Shown in pieces: positions 1 through 9,508 of a stretch of 64,000 nt of DNA; the first letter of the stretch is position 1, and each line of letters opens with the position of its first letter. The stretch covers positions 1 through 64,000 of the forward strand of contig CAZDCD010000015.1 of the NCBI GenBank assembly GCA_964503885.1, written 5' to 3'. Made by a program: the position numbers and the translations under genes. This stretch comes from CAZDCD01 sp964503885 (GTDB taxonomy: Bacteria; Bacteroidota; Bacteroidia; Bacteroidales; UBA10428). Under the pieces are notes generated by a model. That model made no database searches. It saw only the letters and a list, made by a program, of their open reading frames with translations, and was not told the DNA's origin.

Positions 1-116
1 TTGGTAGATCAGATGAATTAAGTGATTGAGTGATTAGGGGATTAAGGGATTAAGGAATGTTATTAAAATACTACCAGTTTAAATATGTTATCTTTCACGT
101 TAAACATTGATAAACC

Positions 117-863
117 ATGAAATGGAAAATCAGTATAATATTGTGTTTGGTTGTATTCACCACGTGTAAATCCCAAAAAATGAATGTACTGTTATTCACC
201 AAAACAAACGGCTATGTTCACGAATCTAAGCAGGCCGGAACTGAGGCCGTCACGGAACTCGGGAAAAAGAACGGGTGGAATTTGGTTCATACCGAGGATT
301 CGTTGTATTTCACCGACAATAATCTCGACACCATGGATGTGGTCATATTCCTGCTGACATCGGGCGATGTATTTGGAAACGATCAGAAAGAAGCGTTCAA
401 AAGATATATCCGCTCCGGCAAGGGATTTGTCGGCATTCATTCTGCAACCGATACCGAATACAAGTGGGCATGGTTCGACAGTCTGGTGGGAGCTCATTTT
501 CTGGGCCATCCCCCCGTACAGGAAGGGAAGCTGATCATCGAAGATCATGCACATCCTTCTGTACCGAAAGAACTTAAGGATACATGGATATGGAAAGAAG
601 AATGGTATACCTTCGACAAAAATCCCAGGGACAGGGTTCATGTGCTCATGTCGGTAGATGAATCAAGCTATGATCTTGATGACAATCCCTGGTTCCCGGG
701 AAAAGACCTGAGAATGGGCGATCATCCCGTAGTCTGGTACAATACATTTGAAGGTGGAAGGGTTTTTCAAACAGCTCTCGGACACATCCCTGAGGCATAT
801 TCCGATCCCCTTTTTCTTGAGCATATTGAAGGAGCCATTGAATGGGCAGGGAAAAGAAAGTGA
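117..863 (+). CDS. ThuA-like domain lipoprotein
   Basis: This is a 248-residue protein of the ThuA / trehalose-utilisation fold, a class-I-glutaminase-like family common in Bacteroidota. The N-terminus is a lipoprotein signal: a hydrophobic stretch followed by VFTTC, with Cys17 as the probable lipidation site. The body carries family-typical blocks: NVLLFTKTNGYVHES, then GDVFGNDQKEAFKRYIRSG, GFVGIHSATDTEY, and near the end HPVVWYNTFEGGRVFQTALGH. The length is normal for a single-domain member. The biochemical activity of these proteins is uncertain; they are often found with sugar dehydrogenases, but here the neighbours are unrelated. No partner gene precedes it in the window, and an intergenic repeat follows. 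Confidence 0.88.
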   Translation: MKWKISIILCLVVFTTCKSQKMNVLLFTKTNGYVHESKQAGTEAVTELGKKNGWNLVHTEDSLYFTDNNLDTMDVVIFLLTSGDVFGNDQKEAFKRYIRSGKGFVGIHSATDTEYKWAWFDSLVGAHFLGHPPVQEGKLIIEDHAHPSVPKELKDTWIWKEEWYTFDKNPRDRVHVLMSVDESSYDLDDNPWFPGKDLRMGDHPVVWYNTFEGGRVFQTALGHIPEAYSDPLFLEHIEGAIEWAGKRK

Positions 864-1095
864 ATGTTCAAAGTTTCAGGTTACAGGCGTTACAGGGGTT
901 ACAAGGGCTACAGCCCGGATCACCGGGACTGGATGCAGAAATGTTCAGCAGGTAATGTTCCATTGTTTTTGTCTTGCGTGCTGCATGGGAAACGGGTCAT
1001 TGCGAGGAGCACAGCAACGAAGCCCTGGGGCAGGCAGGAATCCGCTGATAAGGTGAACGAATGGCACTAAGATATCCAGTATCCAGAATCCACCC
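864..1095. repeat. Intergenic dispersed repeat (copy A) with short tandem units
   Basis: Downstream of the ThuA gene lie degenerate tandem units of the type TTACAGGGG (about 880-904). They are followed by an 82-bp element at 905-986, which recurs in inverted orientation at 41611-41692 with 76 of 82 positions identical. The element contains the short stem CCCGG-ATCA-CCGGG. Beyond it lies a segment resembling the widespread GCGAGGAGC-ACAGCAACGAAG intergenic repeat. Open reading frames that cross this stretch look non-coding. Confidence 0.75.
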
Positions 1096-1740
1096 CTAAT
1101 AATCGGCCAGTGATCTACGCCTGAAGATATATACATTATCATACGGCAGTGAAGATGTGTCGAGTTTTGCGAGTTGGTATCCGGCTGAAGTAACCTGCTG
1201 AATGATTGTTTCTTTTGGTATAGCCTTTTTACGGTTGTTATTCATTTTGAGGGGATCATAGGCGACAATGGCAAGCCTTCCACTGTCGTTCAGCGACGAC
1301 CGGGTATTGGCGAGCAACCTCACCGGATCGGAGAAATTTTCATAGGCATTGATCACATACACCAGGTCGAGTTTGCCTTTCGGAAAGTACGGATTGGTGA
1401 CCCTGCTGAGAATGACCTGCATGTTTCTTATCTTATCGCGATCAATACGTTGTTTCATAAAACGTACAGCTTTCAGGTCGATGTCGTTGGCGAAAACTTT
1501 TCCGCTGTCACCCACCCTCTTTGCCACACGTACTGCAAACCGGCCGTTTCCCGCACCGATCTCACCCACTGCCATATTCCTTTCAATACCGATAATGTCC
1601 ATGATCTTTGCCGAAGGCTGAAAGGTCTCAAAGCTCTCCTCCCACTCGGGCGACCAGCGTTTGGCCTTGTCTGAAAAGAACCGGTAATAGACGCCTGTAA
1701 CCAAAACCACCAGGAGCAATATGTATACAACCTTTTTCAT
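1096..1740 (-). CDS. Membrane-anchored class I SAM methyltransferase
   Basis: This is a 214-residue protein. An N-terminal hydrophobic helix (residues about 4-18) should anchor it in the membrane or act as an uncleaved signal. A Rossmann-type SAM-binding domain follows, with motif I VGEIGAGNGRFA at 58-69, an acidic second strand (VFANDID) and a motif IV-like block (KLDLVYVINAYENF). The family can be recognised but the substrate cannot. Cytoplasmic methyltransferases normally lack a membrane helix, so an extracytoplasmic or membrane-surface substrate is possible. The gene is convergent with the ThuA gene and separated from it by repeats. Confidence 0.8.
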   Translation of the reverse strand: MKKVVYILLLVVLVTGVYYRFFSDKAKRWSPEWEESFETFQPSAKIMDIIGIERNMAVGEIGAGNGRFAVRVAKRVGDSGKVFANDIDLKAVRFMKQRIDRDKIRNMQVILSRVTNPYFPKGKLDLVYVINAYENFSDPVRLLANTRSSLNDSGRLAIVAYDPLKMNNNRKKAIPKETIIQQVTSAGYQLAKLDTSSLPYDNVYIFRRRSLADY

Positions 1741-1851
1741 AGATAGCCTACGGTCTGTTTTACAAAAATAGGCAAAATCCTGTTGGCATGAAGATAAAAT
1801 TTTCCATGATTAAAACCAATGGCAAAAAATTATTCCTGAGATCACCTGATT

Positions 1852-2628
1852 TTATTTTGTAGCCAGAATGACGAATTCAACCGGTTTAAAGCTATTCATA
1901 AGGTTCTGATCTGCTTTGTATTCGAGAATTTTTACGTTAAATCCGACAGATTGAAGTCTTGCCTGAAGCCCTGAGACCGAATATATCCTGACATGATCCT
2001 CCTGTCCGAAGTGGATCAGGCGTTCTTCATCAGTAACAATTTCCCTATTTTCATATATCTCACCCTCTTTAAATGGAGTCTGAATAACCGCGGATCCATT
2101 TTTTTTAAGGATCCGGTACAATTCACGCATGGCGCCGAGATCATTTTCAATATGTTCCAGTACATGATAGCAGATAATCCAATGAAAAGAAGCTGTGGGC
2201 TCGGGTATCCGGGTAATATCATATCGTTTATCCACAAGTGTATTCTCTTGGAAATCAGTGGTTAAATAATTCGAATATTCGCTTTTAAGTTTTTTCAAAA
2301 AAATCCGGGATGGTGAAAAATCCAGTATCCGATCAGTTTTATTCATGGTGATTTCATGATGAATGACATACCAAAGCCGGCGGTGTCTTGCCAGACTCCC
2401 ACATTTTGGACAGATTTTGTCATCAGCATGAATTTTTAAAAAATTTGAAAAATGCCTTTCGCAAATGTTGCAATACACTGACCTGCCAAGATAAAAAACC
2501 GAATATAGTTTGCGCAGGAAAAATTCATTTTTCAGTATGACCTTCCAGGGAATAATCTTTAAAATTATCTTTTTAACCTTAGAATACTTCATTAAATACA
2601 AAGATGGATCATTCTCCCGGATTTTCAA
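1852..2628 (-). CDS. Class I SAM methyltransferase with N-terminal zinc-ribbon-like Cys pairs
   Basis: This is a 258-residue protein. Two Cys pairs, C53-x2-C56 and C73-x2-C76, lie before the catalytic domain and look like a small zinc-binding knuckle. The rest is a methyltransferase fold of the type often found in polysaccharide-modification loci: ILDFSPSRIFLKKL, then YDITRIPEPTASFHWIICYH with VLEHIENDLGAM, the usual post-motif-IV signature. A start at residue 13 (MKYSKVKK) is also possible. The nearby glycan genes (5.3-11.5 kb) suggest a surface-sugar role, which is inference only. Confidence 0.8.
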   Translation of the reverse strand: MKIRENDPSLYLMKYSKVKKIILKIIPWKVILKNEFFLRKLYSVFYLGRSVYCNICERHFSNFLKIHADDKICPKCGSLARHRRLWYVIHHEITMNKTDRILDFSPSRIFLKKLKSEYSNYLTTDFQENTLVDKRYDITRIPEPTASFHWIICYHVLEHIENDLGAMRELYRILKKNGSAVIQTPFKEGEIYENREIVTDEERLIHFGQEDHVRIYSVSGLQARLQSVGFNVKILEYKADQNLMNSFKPVEFVILATK

Positions 2629-2697
2629 TTCTCGGGATAGCTAAGCTTCTTACACGTTAATAATCTGAAAAATAACTTACTTACCTTAAGAAGTGTG

Positions 2698-3258
2698 TTA
2701 ATCCCCGATAAATTCCTCCCCCAGCTCAAATTTTTCTCCGCTGAACAGCTTGCAGGCGATCACACCGTATTTGAAATCATAATAAAGTGTCTGCACATCT
2801 TTTGGGTGTGAATTTTCAGGGATAGCTGATAGTTCGAGCTTATACGCTTCTACCGTGCGTTGGCCAGGATAGATATATGCAGCCGGCACTGAAGGATCAG
2901 TGAATGTTGCTTCAATGTTTCTGAGATTAATTCTTCCCAATGTGCCATTCTCTCCTGCGCCTAAACTGTAAAATATTCCGGGGTAAAAAGCAGTGGTATC
3001 ATCTTTGGAAAATATATTTACTTGGCTGATTGTAATTTCATATTGCCCTTTATACACTCTATTGTCTATATCCATAAATCCATGGCCTATCCATGTAACA
3101 TTGAATGTATCATTGAACTGGTTTCCATAATAGACCTAAGTATCTCCCCAGCTAAAGACGCAGATTTTATCTTCATCAAGATATTCATAATGGTCTTCAG
3201 CACATCGTGTAAAAAATATGGCGCAGACTGCGATCGGTATAAGTAAAAAGTGCTTCAT
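2698..3258 (-). pseudogene. Small lipoprotein gene interrupted by an in-frame TAG
   Basis: The start at 3258 gives a lipoprotein signal, MKHFLLIPIAVCAIFFTRCA. A TAG stop at 3136-3138 follows 40 codons. Reading on in the same frame gives an uninterrupted sequence (VYYGNQFNDTFNVTW and onward) to the stop at 2698, so the intact protein would be about 186 residues. The part after the stop is beta-rich with no recognised domain. One base change or one sequencing error would explain this; readthrough is less likely. The adjacent upstream gene is also damaged, which favours local decay. Function unknown. Confidence 0.65.
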
Positions 3259-3341
3259 TTTTTTGGAGTACACCAAAATGGAACAGTTATCTAAAAGAAT
3301 AATGGCAGACTTCTGCTGCATAAGATAGTTATCGGTTATCC

Positions 3342-5110
3342 CTATCTTAGAATAACCTTTTTAATTTCAATGATCTCAGAATTGCTATCTAAAACCTGAA
3401 TGTAGAATATTCCTTTGGATCCAAATGAATTCAGATCAACCTGAATTTCTTCCTGATCAATATAGGTTTCATATATCAGTTGTGATGATGAATTGATAAT
3501 TTGCAATTGATAATTACTAATCGCATCATAGTCTCCAGTATTGATGTACAATATATTATTTGTCGGATTAGGATATACTTTGATCAGGATATTGTTTTCG
3601 GTATTTTCCAGAGTTGTCTGTATAAAATCAATGATTAAAGTATCAGTTACTGCAATATTTTTGTAAACAGTTACAGTATCATAAATAATTACCTGCTCCA
3701 GACAAATGTTCTCAAAATACAATGCGGATATCTCTTCCGGATTCAATACCCTGTTGTATATTCTGATATCATCCAGGTATCCCTTAAAGAAGGACGCATT
3801 ATCGCCACTCCCGATTTTCAGATCCCTGCCGCTGGTATTCAACAATTCCTTTGGTTCATTTTTATCGATCAGCAAACTATTGTCTTTGTATATCTTCATA
3901 GTGTTTTCAGCAATGCTTGAAAGAAATACATAATGATGCCAAAGAGTATCAACCGGTTCAGGTCTGAAATACAACCTGCCGGGGGCATCTCCCCCTTCAC
4001 CCTGCCATCCGAAATCCCAAAATGTGGTATTCATGCCTGCATGATAATAATTTGCTGAAATGGCGAACCGGTTGTCATCCGGACAAAGCATAAGCTGAAA
4101 TTGTGCTTTGGAAGTAAGATTTTTTACCCACATGCTAACTGTTATTTCCTGGGACTGAATTGCATCTCCAAAATTTTCAATAATTATATAATCATTAATC
4201 CCGTCAAAATAGTATGACCGGTTTTTAAAACCGTATCTGTCATCAGTTAATAATGCACCGTTAACAATCCCGTTGTGTCCGAAACCACTTTTGTCATTTG
4301 CATTACCGCTAAACGGCATATACAAAATAAGGCTGTCAAACAAATCCTTAGAAGTAATATAATTATAGACAGTTACCGTATCATAAACAATTACTTCTTT
4401 CACGCATTCATTTTCATAGTATAGGTCAGAAATTTCTTCTGGGCCAAGTACCCGGTTGAATATTCTGATATCATCCAGATAACCCTTAAAAAAGTTTGCA
4501 TTATCCCCGCTTCCGATTTTGAGTTCCCTGCCAATTGCCTTTATCAATGATCTGGGTTCGTTCTTACTGATTAATAAACAATTATCTTTATATATTTTCA
4601 TGGTTGTATCAGAGATACTGGAAACAAAAACATAGTGGTGCCAAGCTGTATCAACTGGTTCTGGCCTGAAATACAACCACCCTGGGCGTCTCCCCCTTCG
4701 GCCTGCCATCCGAAATCCCAGAATATTGTATTCATACCATCATGATAGTAATTCACTGAAACTGCAAAACGGTTTTCATCCGGACAAAACATGAGTTGAA
4801 ACTGTGCCTTGGAAGCATGGTTCTTCACCCACACGCTAACTGTAATTTCATGGGCATCAACTGCGTTTCCAAAATCTTCTATCGCAATGTAATCATCTAC
4901 CCCATCAAAATAGAAAGACCGGTTTTCAAAACCAAACCTGTCTTCTGATAGAGACGTTCCGTAAATGATTCCATTAAATCCGAGGCCGCTTTCATCATTT
5001 GCATTGCCGTTCAACGGCAGATAAAGGATCAGGCTGTCGTTTGTATTGCATCCGTTTGTATGACCTATAAACATTCACTGTGCAATACTCAGTAAAACCA
5101 AATTTTTCAT
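3342..5110 (-). pseudogene. Two-LamG-repeat T9SS-secreted surface protein, with a stop and a frameshift
   Basis: Two tandem 234-residue units each contain a LamG/concanavalin-like fold (NGNANDESG, then YFDGVDDYI, ITVSVWVKN, WHHYVFVSSI, MKIYKDN and FFKGYLDDIRI). A T9SS type A sorting domain follows (VYPNPTNNILYIN to the C-terminus). There are two lesions. A TGA at 5075-5077 splits the signal peptide (MKNLVLLSIAQ, stop, then MFIGHTNG in the same frame). In unit 1 a one-base deletion in the G run at 4684-4686 shifts the frame: adding one G gives DAPGWLYFRPEP, matching DAPGRLYFRPEP in unit 2. An intact copy would be exported and attached to the cell surface. The lesions could be real decay or assembly errors. 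Confidence 0.75.
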
Positions 5111-5284
5111 ATCTGGTGAGATTAGGCGGGCGATGTATGACGTGATTTCAATAACAACTATTGTGAAAATACTTTAAATTATTATCTGATTTTACACATT
5201 TTTCATGAAAAAAGCTTCATGAAAACCATTTTTCTGAATATCTGTAAATAAGTAATTTATGAAACGTAATCAATCTAAACATGC

Positions 5285-6199
5285 TTATATGGTCTTAAAA
5301 TGTGAATAGTATTCATAGAACGCATACACTTTCAATAACTCGTCAATACCTTCTTCCACCGAAATTTTCGGAACAAATCCAAGTTTTGCGATCTTGTCGA
5401 AATTTACAATAAAGTGCCTCAGGTCTTTGTCCTGAACCTGGGAATCAATAATTTTATAATCAACCCTTTCCTTTACCATATTCGCGATCTCAAGCTTTGA
5501 ATAGTTCAGATGGTTACCGCCTGCATTGTATATATTCCCTTTCATGATATCAATGTTTTTCATGGTGAACATATAACACGAAGCAGCATCGTCGACATGC
5601 ATGAAGGTCCGTTTTGCAAAACTGTCGAACAGCACAAGCACTCCTTCTTTTACTGCTTTATACGTGAAGTCATTAACCATCAGGTCGATCCGCATCTTGG
5701 GACTGAACCCAAAAATTGTTGCAAATCTCAGTGCAACCGCATTTTCCTTCTCCATTGTGATTTGTTCAGCCAAATATTTGGTATTGGCATATACACTAAA
5801 TGGAGTTATCGGTGTTTCTTCGTTGCAGGGTTCGCCAGATCTGCCATAGAACGAAGAGGTAGATGCATAAATGATATTTTGTGATTTGGAAAGCCCCCTG
5901 ATTATGTTTCTTGTAGCCTGAACATTGATCAAATGAGCGGAATGCGGATTTGCCGCACATGCAGGATATCCGCTGATTCCGGCAAGATGAAAAACCAAAT
6001 CATAACGGCTAAGGTTTTCAATTTTGTTACGAACATCAGCTTTAATGATGGTAAGGTTAGGGTTTTTCACAAGATGCAAAACTGGCTCATAACCATACAT
6101 AAAGTTATCGATAATGGTAACCTTTAGTTTTTTTTCAAGCAACCGCCGGGTAAGTATAACCCCTTTATAACCTGCTCCACCTGTGACCAAAACATTCAT
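5285..6199 (-). CDS. NAD-dependent epimerase/dehydratase (extended SDR)
   Basis: This 304-residue protein has the nucleotide-binding motif GGAGYKG at residues 7-13, the acidic residue of strand 2 in IIDNF, the Ser region YASTSSFYG and the catalytic pair Y137-x3-K141 in YANTK. These are features of nucleotide-sugar epimerases and dehydratases such as GalE and RmlB, although the exact substrate cannot be fixed. It is the last gene of a minus-strand operon (9345 to 5285) with spacings of 13, -11 and 21 bases. Together with the aminotransferase it suggests synthesis of an unusual nucleotide-linked sugar for a surface glycan. Confidence 0.9.
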   Translation of the reverse strand: MNVLVTGGAGYKGVILTRRLLEKKLKVTIIDNFMYGYEPVLHLVKNPNLTIIKADVRNKIENLSRYDLVFHLAGISGYPACAANPHSAHLINVQATRNIIRGLSKSQNIIYASTSSFYGRSGEPCNEETPITPFSVYANTKYLAEQITMEKENAVALRFATIFGFSPKMRIDLMVNDFTYKAVKEGVLVLFDSFAKRTFMHVDDAASCYMFTMKNIDIMKGNIYNAGGNHLNYSKLEIANMVKERVDYKIIDSQVQDKDLRHFIVNFDKIAKLGFVPKISVEEGIDELLKVYAFYEYYSHFKTI

Positions 6200-6220
6200 T
6201 TGTTGTAATTTTTAGATTTT

Positions 6221-6808
6221 CTATTCCATTTTTTTTTGATACAATCGAAAGGGCAATCCATACAAATCAACCTCTTTCTCAAGGACAAAATTCATTTTTT
6301 CATAAAGCCTGAAGCCCGTACTGAAAACTGTATCGGTATAAACCTTATACGCACTGATGTTTCTGGTTCTGAAATAGTCTTCAAGTGCACCTACCAGTTT
6401 CATCCCAATTCCTTTTCCTCTCATTGCTTCATCAACTGCAATCGAAAGCAGCTCAGGTCTAATGGTTATTCGGTTAAAACTTTGCATTCTTTTCCGGTGC
6501 CTGATCAAACTCAGGTATAGTCCGGACTGGCAAAAATGAATGATTATACCTTTAAGTGCAAATATATAATACGATACTGAATTTAGTTTTTTGTCATCAT
6601 CTATTCCTGATACGAAACCATAAACAGTATCACCGTCGAGCCAGGCAAAAATCACTCCTTTTTCGATGATCCTTTTATAGTAGAATTTCAGGAATCTCCG
6701 CCCGATCTGACCGGACAATACCCCACGAAATGCCATAAGGTGCAGGTTTATGATCTGAACGAGGTACACAGTATCCGTAATCCGCACTATTTTACCATTA
6801 TCCACCAT
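6221..6808 (-). CDS. GNAT-family N-acetyltransferase
   Basis: This 195-residue protein has the acetyl-CoA-binding motif of GNAT enzymes, AVDEAMRGKGIGMKLVGALE, and a typical C-terminal strand (YTDTVFSTGFRLYEKMNF). Its start lies 11 bases inside the end of the upstream DegT-type aminotransferase gene, indicating translational coupling. The pairing of a sugar aminotransferase with a GNAT enzyme is well known in pathways that make N-acylated amino sugars. The likely role is therefore acetylation of the amino group installed by its neighbour. The substrate assignment is inferred from context. Confidence 0.87.
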   Translation of the reverse strand: MVDNGKIVRITDTVYLVQIINLHLMAFRGVLSGQIGRRFLKFYYKRIIEKGVIFAWLDGDTVYGFVSGIDDDKKLNSVSYYIFALKGIIIHFCQSGLYLSLIRHRKRMQSFNRITIRPELLSIAVDEAMRGKGIGMKLVGALEDYFRTRNISAYKVYTDTVFSTGFRLYEKMNFVLEKEVDLYGLPFRLYQKKME

Positions 6809-7895
6809 AAAACCTGCGGATAAGTGAACAAATATACCGAATATCCATCTGTTTTAACCCGCAATGCACAGGGAAGGATAACCCCCTGGCATAGGCATCG
6901 TTGGCGACAGGAAAATCGTTCTCATCATAACTCAGATTATTAAAACACGGTTGCCTGTGAAGGGGATAGAACATCCTGCGCGTCTGAACACCCTTATTTT
7001 CAAGAAGTTCAATCAATTCCTCAAGACGACTGGTCTTAATATTCACCCTGAAAGGAACAAAATTTGTGAATGAGGGCTGTGTAACAAATTCAATTTCCGG
7101 AATCTCTTTTAGCATCTCATAATATGAAGTATAATTTTTTAATTTGATCTGCCTGATCTTCTCAAATTTTTTTATTTGTGCTACTCCCAGGCCACACTGC
7201 AGGTCGGTCATCCTGAAATTCATACCCAGCTCGGGATGTATAAATGTACCGCTGTTCGGCCGACCCTGGTTTCTCAACATCTTTAATCTATTGAAAATCT
7301 CTTCGTTACCGGTAAGTATAACTGCTCCTTCACCGGTGGTAATGGTCTTATCTGCGAAGAATGATATCATTCCTACATCCCCGATAGTACCGGTATGCTT
7401 GCCTTTGTAAAATACCCCGTATCCCTGTGCAGCATCTTCAATTACTTTCAATTTGTATTTTTCTGCCAGGGTCAGTACCGGGTCCATATCAGAGGCCTGT
7501 CCGTATATATGTACCGGCATAATGGCCCTGGTGTTCTTTGTGATTGCCTTCTCGATCCTGGTTGTGTCAATCTGAAGATCATTTGAATTGATATCCACAA
7601 AAACCGGTTTGGCTCCGGCAAAGGCTATCGAAGAGGCCGATGCATTGAAAGTGAAATCGGGAACAATCACTTCATCTCCCTGTTTAATACCTGCAGCAAG
7701 CAATGATAAATACAATCCCAGGGTCCCGTTAGGTGCCAGCACAGCGTAGGGCGAACCAGTGAACTCTTTCAGTTGTCTTATAAATTCTTGTGAAAAAGGA
7801 CCTTCTGTAACCCAGCCTGTTTTTACAGCCTTTTTTAGGTTTCTTATCTCCTGCCTGTCGAAAAACGGGTCGATCTGGAATATTTTGGTTTTCAT
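6798..7895 (-). CDS. DegT/DnrJ/EryC1-type sugar aminotransferase
   Basis: This is a 365-residue PLP-dependent enzyme of the DegT/DnrJ/EryC1/StrS family, which transfers an amino group from glutamate to a keto sugar nucleotide. Visible features are the N-terminal GWVTEGPFSQEF, the PLP-phosphate region APNGTLGLYLSL, the acidic residue D154 in VIEDAAQGYG and the Schiff-base lysine K183 in FFADKTITTGEG. The length is typical. It sits in the middle of the minus-strand operon, overlapping the GNAT gene and 13 bases after the methyltransferase-glycosyltransferase gene. It probably makes an amino sugar for a capsule, O-antigen or protein glycan. Confidence 0.92.
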   Translation of the reverse strand: MKTKIFQIDPFFDRQEIRNLKKAVKTGWVTEGPFSQEFIRQLKEFTGSPYAVLAPNGTLGLYLSLLAAGIKQGDEVIVPDFTFNASASSIAFAGAKPVFVDINSNDLQIDTTRIEKAITKNTRAIMPVHIYGQASDMDPVLTLAEKYKLKVIEDAAQGYGVFYKGKHTGTIGDVGMISFFADKTITTGEGAVILTGNEEIFNRLKMLRNQGRPNSGTFIHPELGMNFRMTDLQCGLGVAQIKKFEKIRQIKLKNYTSYYEMLKEIPEIEFVTQPSFTNFVPFRVNIKTSRLEELIELLENKGVQTRRMFYPLHRQPCFNNLSYDENDFPVANDAYARGLSFPVHCGLKQMDIRYICSLIRRFYGG

Positions 7896-7908
7896 TTTCC
7901 TGCAATTA

Positions 7909-9345
7909 TTACGAAATAATAAATTTTCGGAATGCTATTGTACTCATTCTTAATAATAATAAACCATGTTTTAAAAAACTAAAAAAAGATTCTCCGTAAG
8001 CCTTAGACTCACCATATTTTCTGGGCTGATAATGAACCGGGATTTCTGCAACCTTCAGGTTGTTTTTTATGGAGCCGAAAATAAGTTCAAAATCCCCAAA
8101 CGGATCAAAATCTCCAAAGAAATCAATTTGTTCTCTGATCTTCAGATAGTTCTTTTTTGAAATGCCCTTAAAACCGCAGAGTGTATCGGTAAATCTCTGT
8201 TTCAATAAGATGGTGAACAAAAATCCAAAAAACCTGTTTCCCAGGAAATTGAATAATGGCATTGCACTCCTTTCCATTTTATAAATAAAGCGGCTTCCGT
8301 TCACATATTCACCGGTATTATTGATATACACTTCCCAGAAATGGATGGCTTCTTCCGGTGGGGTGGTCAGATCTGCTTCAAGCCAGATTATAAAATCACC
8401 CTTCGCCTCATCATAACCATACCTGAATGCATCTCCCTGTCCAATACCCTTCTGGGTTAACAATTTAATATCTTTCCCGGGATATTTTTTGATCATCTCC
8501 TTTATCTTGATAACGGTATTATCACGCGAATGCCCCTCAACAAAAAGAATTTCAGTGTTCTTTCCCATCTCAGGCATTCTTGTTACCAGTCCTTCAATAT
8601 TTCCTTCTTCATCGCGGCACGTTATCACCACAGAACAGGATCTCTTTGCTTTGTCAGGCCATGGAATCAGAGGTCTTGCAATAACCACACTGCTTAAGGA
8701 TAACCTTCTTATCAGAGGAAGATTACCAATGAATTTGTTCAGTACATAACTTAACAGCGGGATGTACTTTGGAAAAAATAACAGGTATTTACTTCTAATA
8801 ACCTGATAACCTGATATATATAGAAAATTCTCAATATCATCGACTGAAAGCCAGTTCCTGAGAAGCTCCGGCATTTTCAATCCCGTTTTTTCACCAAGTC
8901 TGATCAACGGATGCCACAATGGATTGTAGAAATCAACGAAAATCCTGGTGTCGGGTGTCGACCATCGAAGCGCCCGTTCCAGCAATACCTGAATATTATC
9001 CACAGCACCGACAATACCTGAAACGATGATATAATCGAACACCTCATCGGTATTAAATTGTTCCGCATTTTTAGAAACAAACGTGATTTTCGGATATTTT
9101 TCTTTTGCAATGGCTGTCATTTCAGGGCTTATATCCACACCAACTCCATATGATACATTTAGATTACCTATCAGGTCGCCGGTAGCACAACCCAGTTCCA
9201 GAACTTTGGCATTTCTCGGTATACACATCCTGAAATATTTCAGGATTGATCTATGGTAGAACTTGTTTCGCTTGAGATATTTTATTCGCTTGCCGGCTAT
9301 CCTGTCATAATGTTCGGTTAGTTTAGCTGAAGAAGAATAAGACAT
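7909..9345 (-). CDS. Bifunctional SAM methyltransferase / GT2 glycosyltransferase
   Basis: This 478-residue protein has two domains. Residues about 10-200 are a class I methyltransferase (motif I KVLELGCATGDLIG at 48-61, then GVDISPEM). Residues about 235-478 are a family 2 glycosyltransferase like dolichol-phosphate mannose synthases, with SCSVVITCRDEEGN, EILFVEGHSRDNT, GQGDAFRYGYDEA and the metal-binding region WLEADLTTP. The C-terminus contains hydrophobic stretches but no full set of membrane helices. It is the first gene of the operon and has its own promoter-like element at 9384-9391. It probably transfers a sugar to a lipid carrier; the methyl acceptor is unknown. Confidence 0.85.
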   Translation of the reverse strand: MSYSSSAKLTEHYDRIAGKRIKYLKRNKFYHRSILKYFRMCIPRNAKVLELGCATGDLIGNLNVSYGVGVDISPEMTAIAKEKYPKITFVSKNAEQFNTDEVFDYIIVSGIVGAVDNIQVLLERALRWSTPDTRIFVDFYNPLWHPLIRLGEKTGLKMPELLRNWLSVDDIENFLYISGYQVIRSKYLLFFPKYIPLLSYVLNKFIGNLPLIRRLSLSSVVIARPLIPWPDKAKRSCSVVITCRDEEGNIEGLVTRMPEMGKNTEILFVEGHSRDNTVIKIKEMIKKYPGKDIKLLTQKGIGQGDAFRYGYDEAKGDFIIWLEADLTTPPEEAIHFWEVYINNTGEYVNGSRFIYKMERSAMPLFNFLGNRFFGFLFTILLKQRFTDTLCGFKGISKKNYLKIREQIDFFGDFDPFGDFELIFGSIKNNLKVAEIPVHYQPRKYGESKAYGESFFSFLKHGLLLLRMSTIAFRKFIIS

Positions 9346-9383
9346 TGCACAATAAAAGATTAAACGATTTTTTTTGAAGGCCT

Positions 9384-9391
9384 CAAATATA
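9384..9391 (-). promoter_or_regulatory. Bacteroidota -7 element (TATATTTG) for the glycan operon
   Basis: On the minus strand TATATTTG matches the TAnnTTTG consensus exactly and lies 38 bases upstream of the start at 9345. The position and strand suit the promoter of the 9345-5285 operon. No clear -33 TTG partner was picked out. Confidence 0.5.
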
Positions 9392-9508
9392 ATAAAATAT
9401 TTTCATCACCCCAGATTGTTTAACTTTAAACGTTACCGGAGTGAACCAAAATGATTATTTTAGCAAAAAATCAACCCTACTACCAACCATGTAATTTGAA
9501 CCTTTTCC

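Noticed and set aside
1..116. GATTAAGG-like short repeats at the window start as a regulatory array
   Set aside because: Units are degenerate and short; no pattern beyond AT-rich intergenic DNA can be supported.
192..641. 149-codon minus-strand frame inside the ThuA gene
   Set aside because: It is antisense to a clear ThuA domain and has no domain of its own.
748..1070. Two overlapping plus-strand frames downstream of the ThuA gene
   Set aside because: They run through the dispersed repeat and GCGAGGAGC-type DNA; composition is not protein-like.
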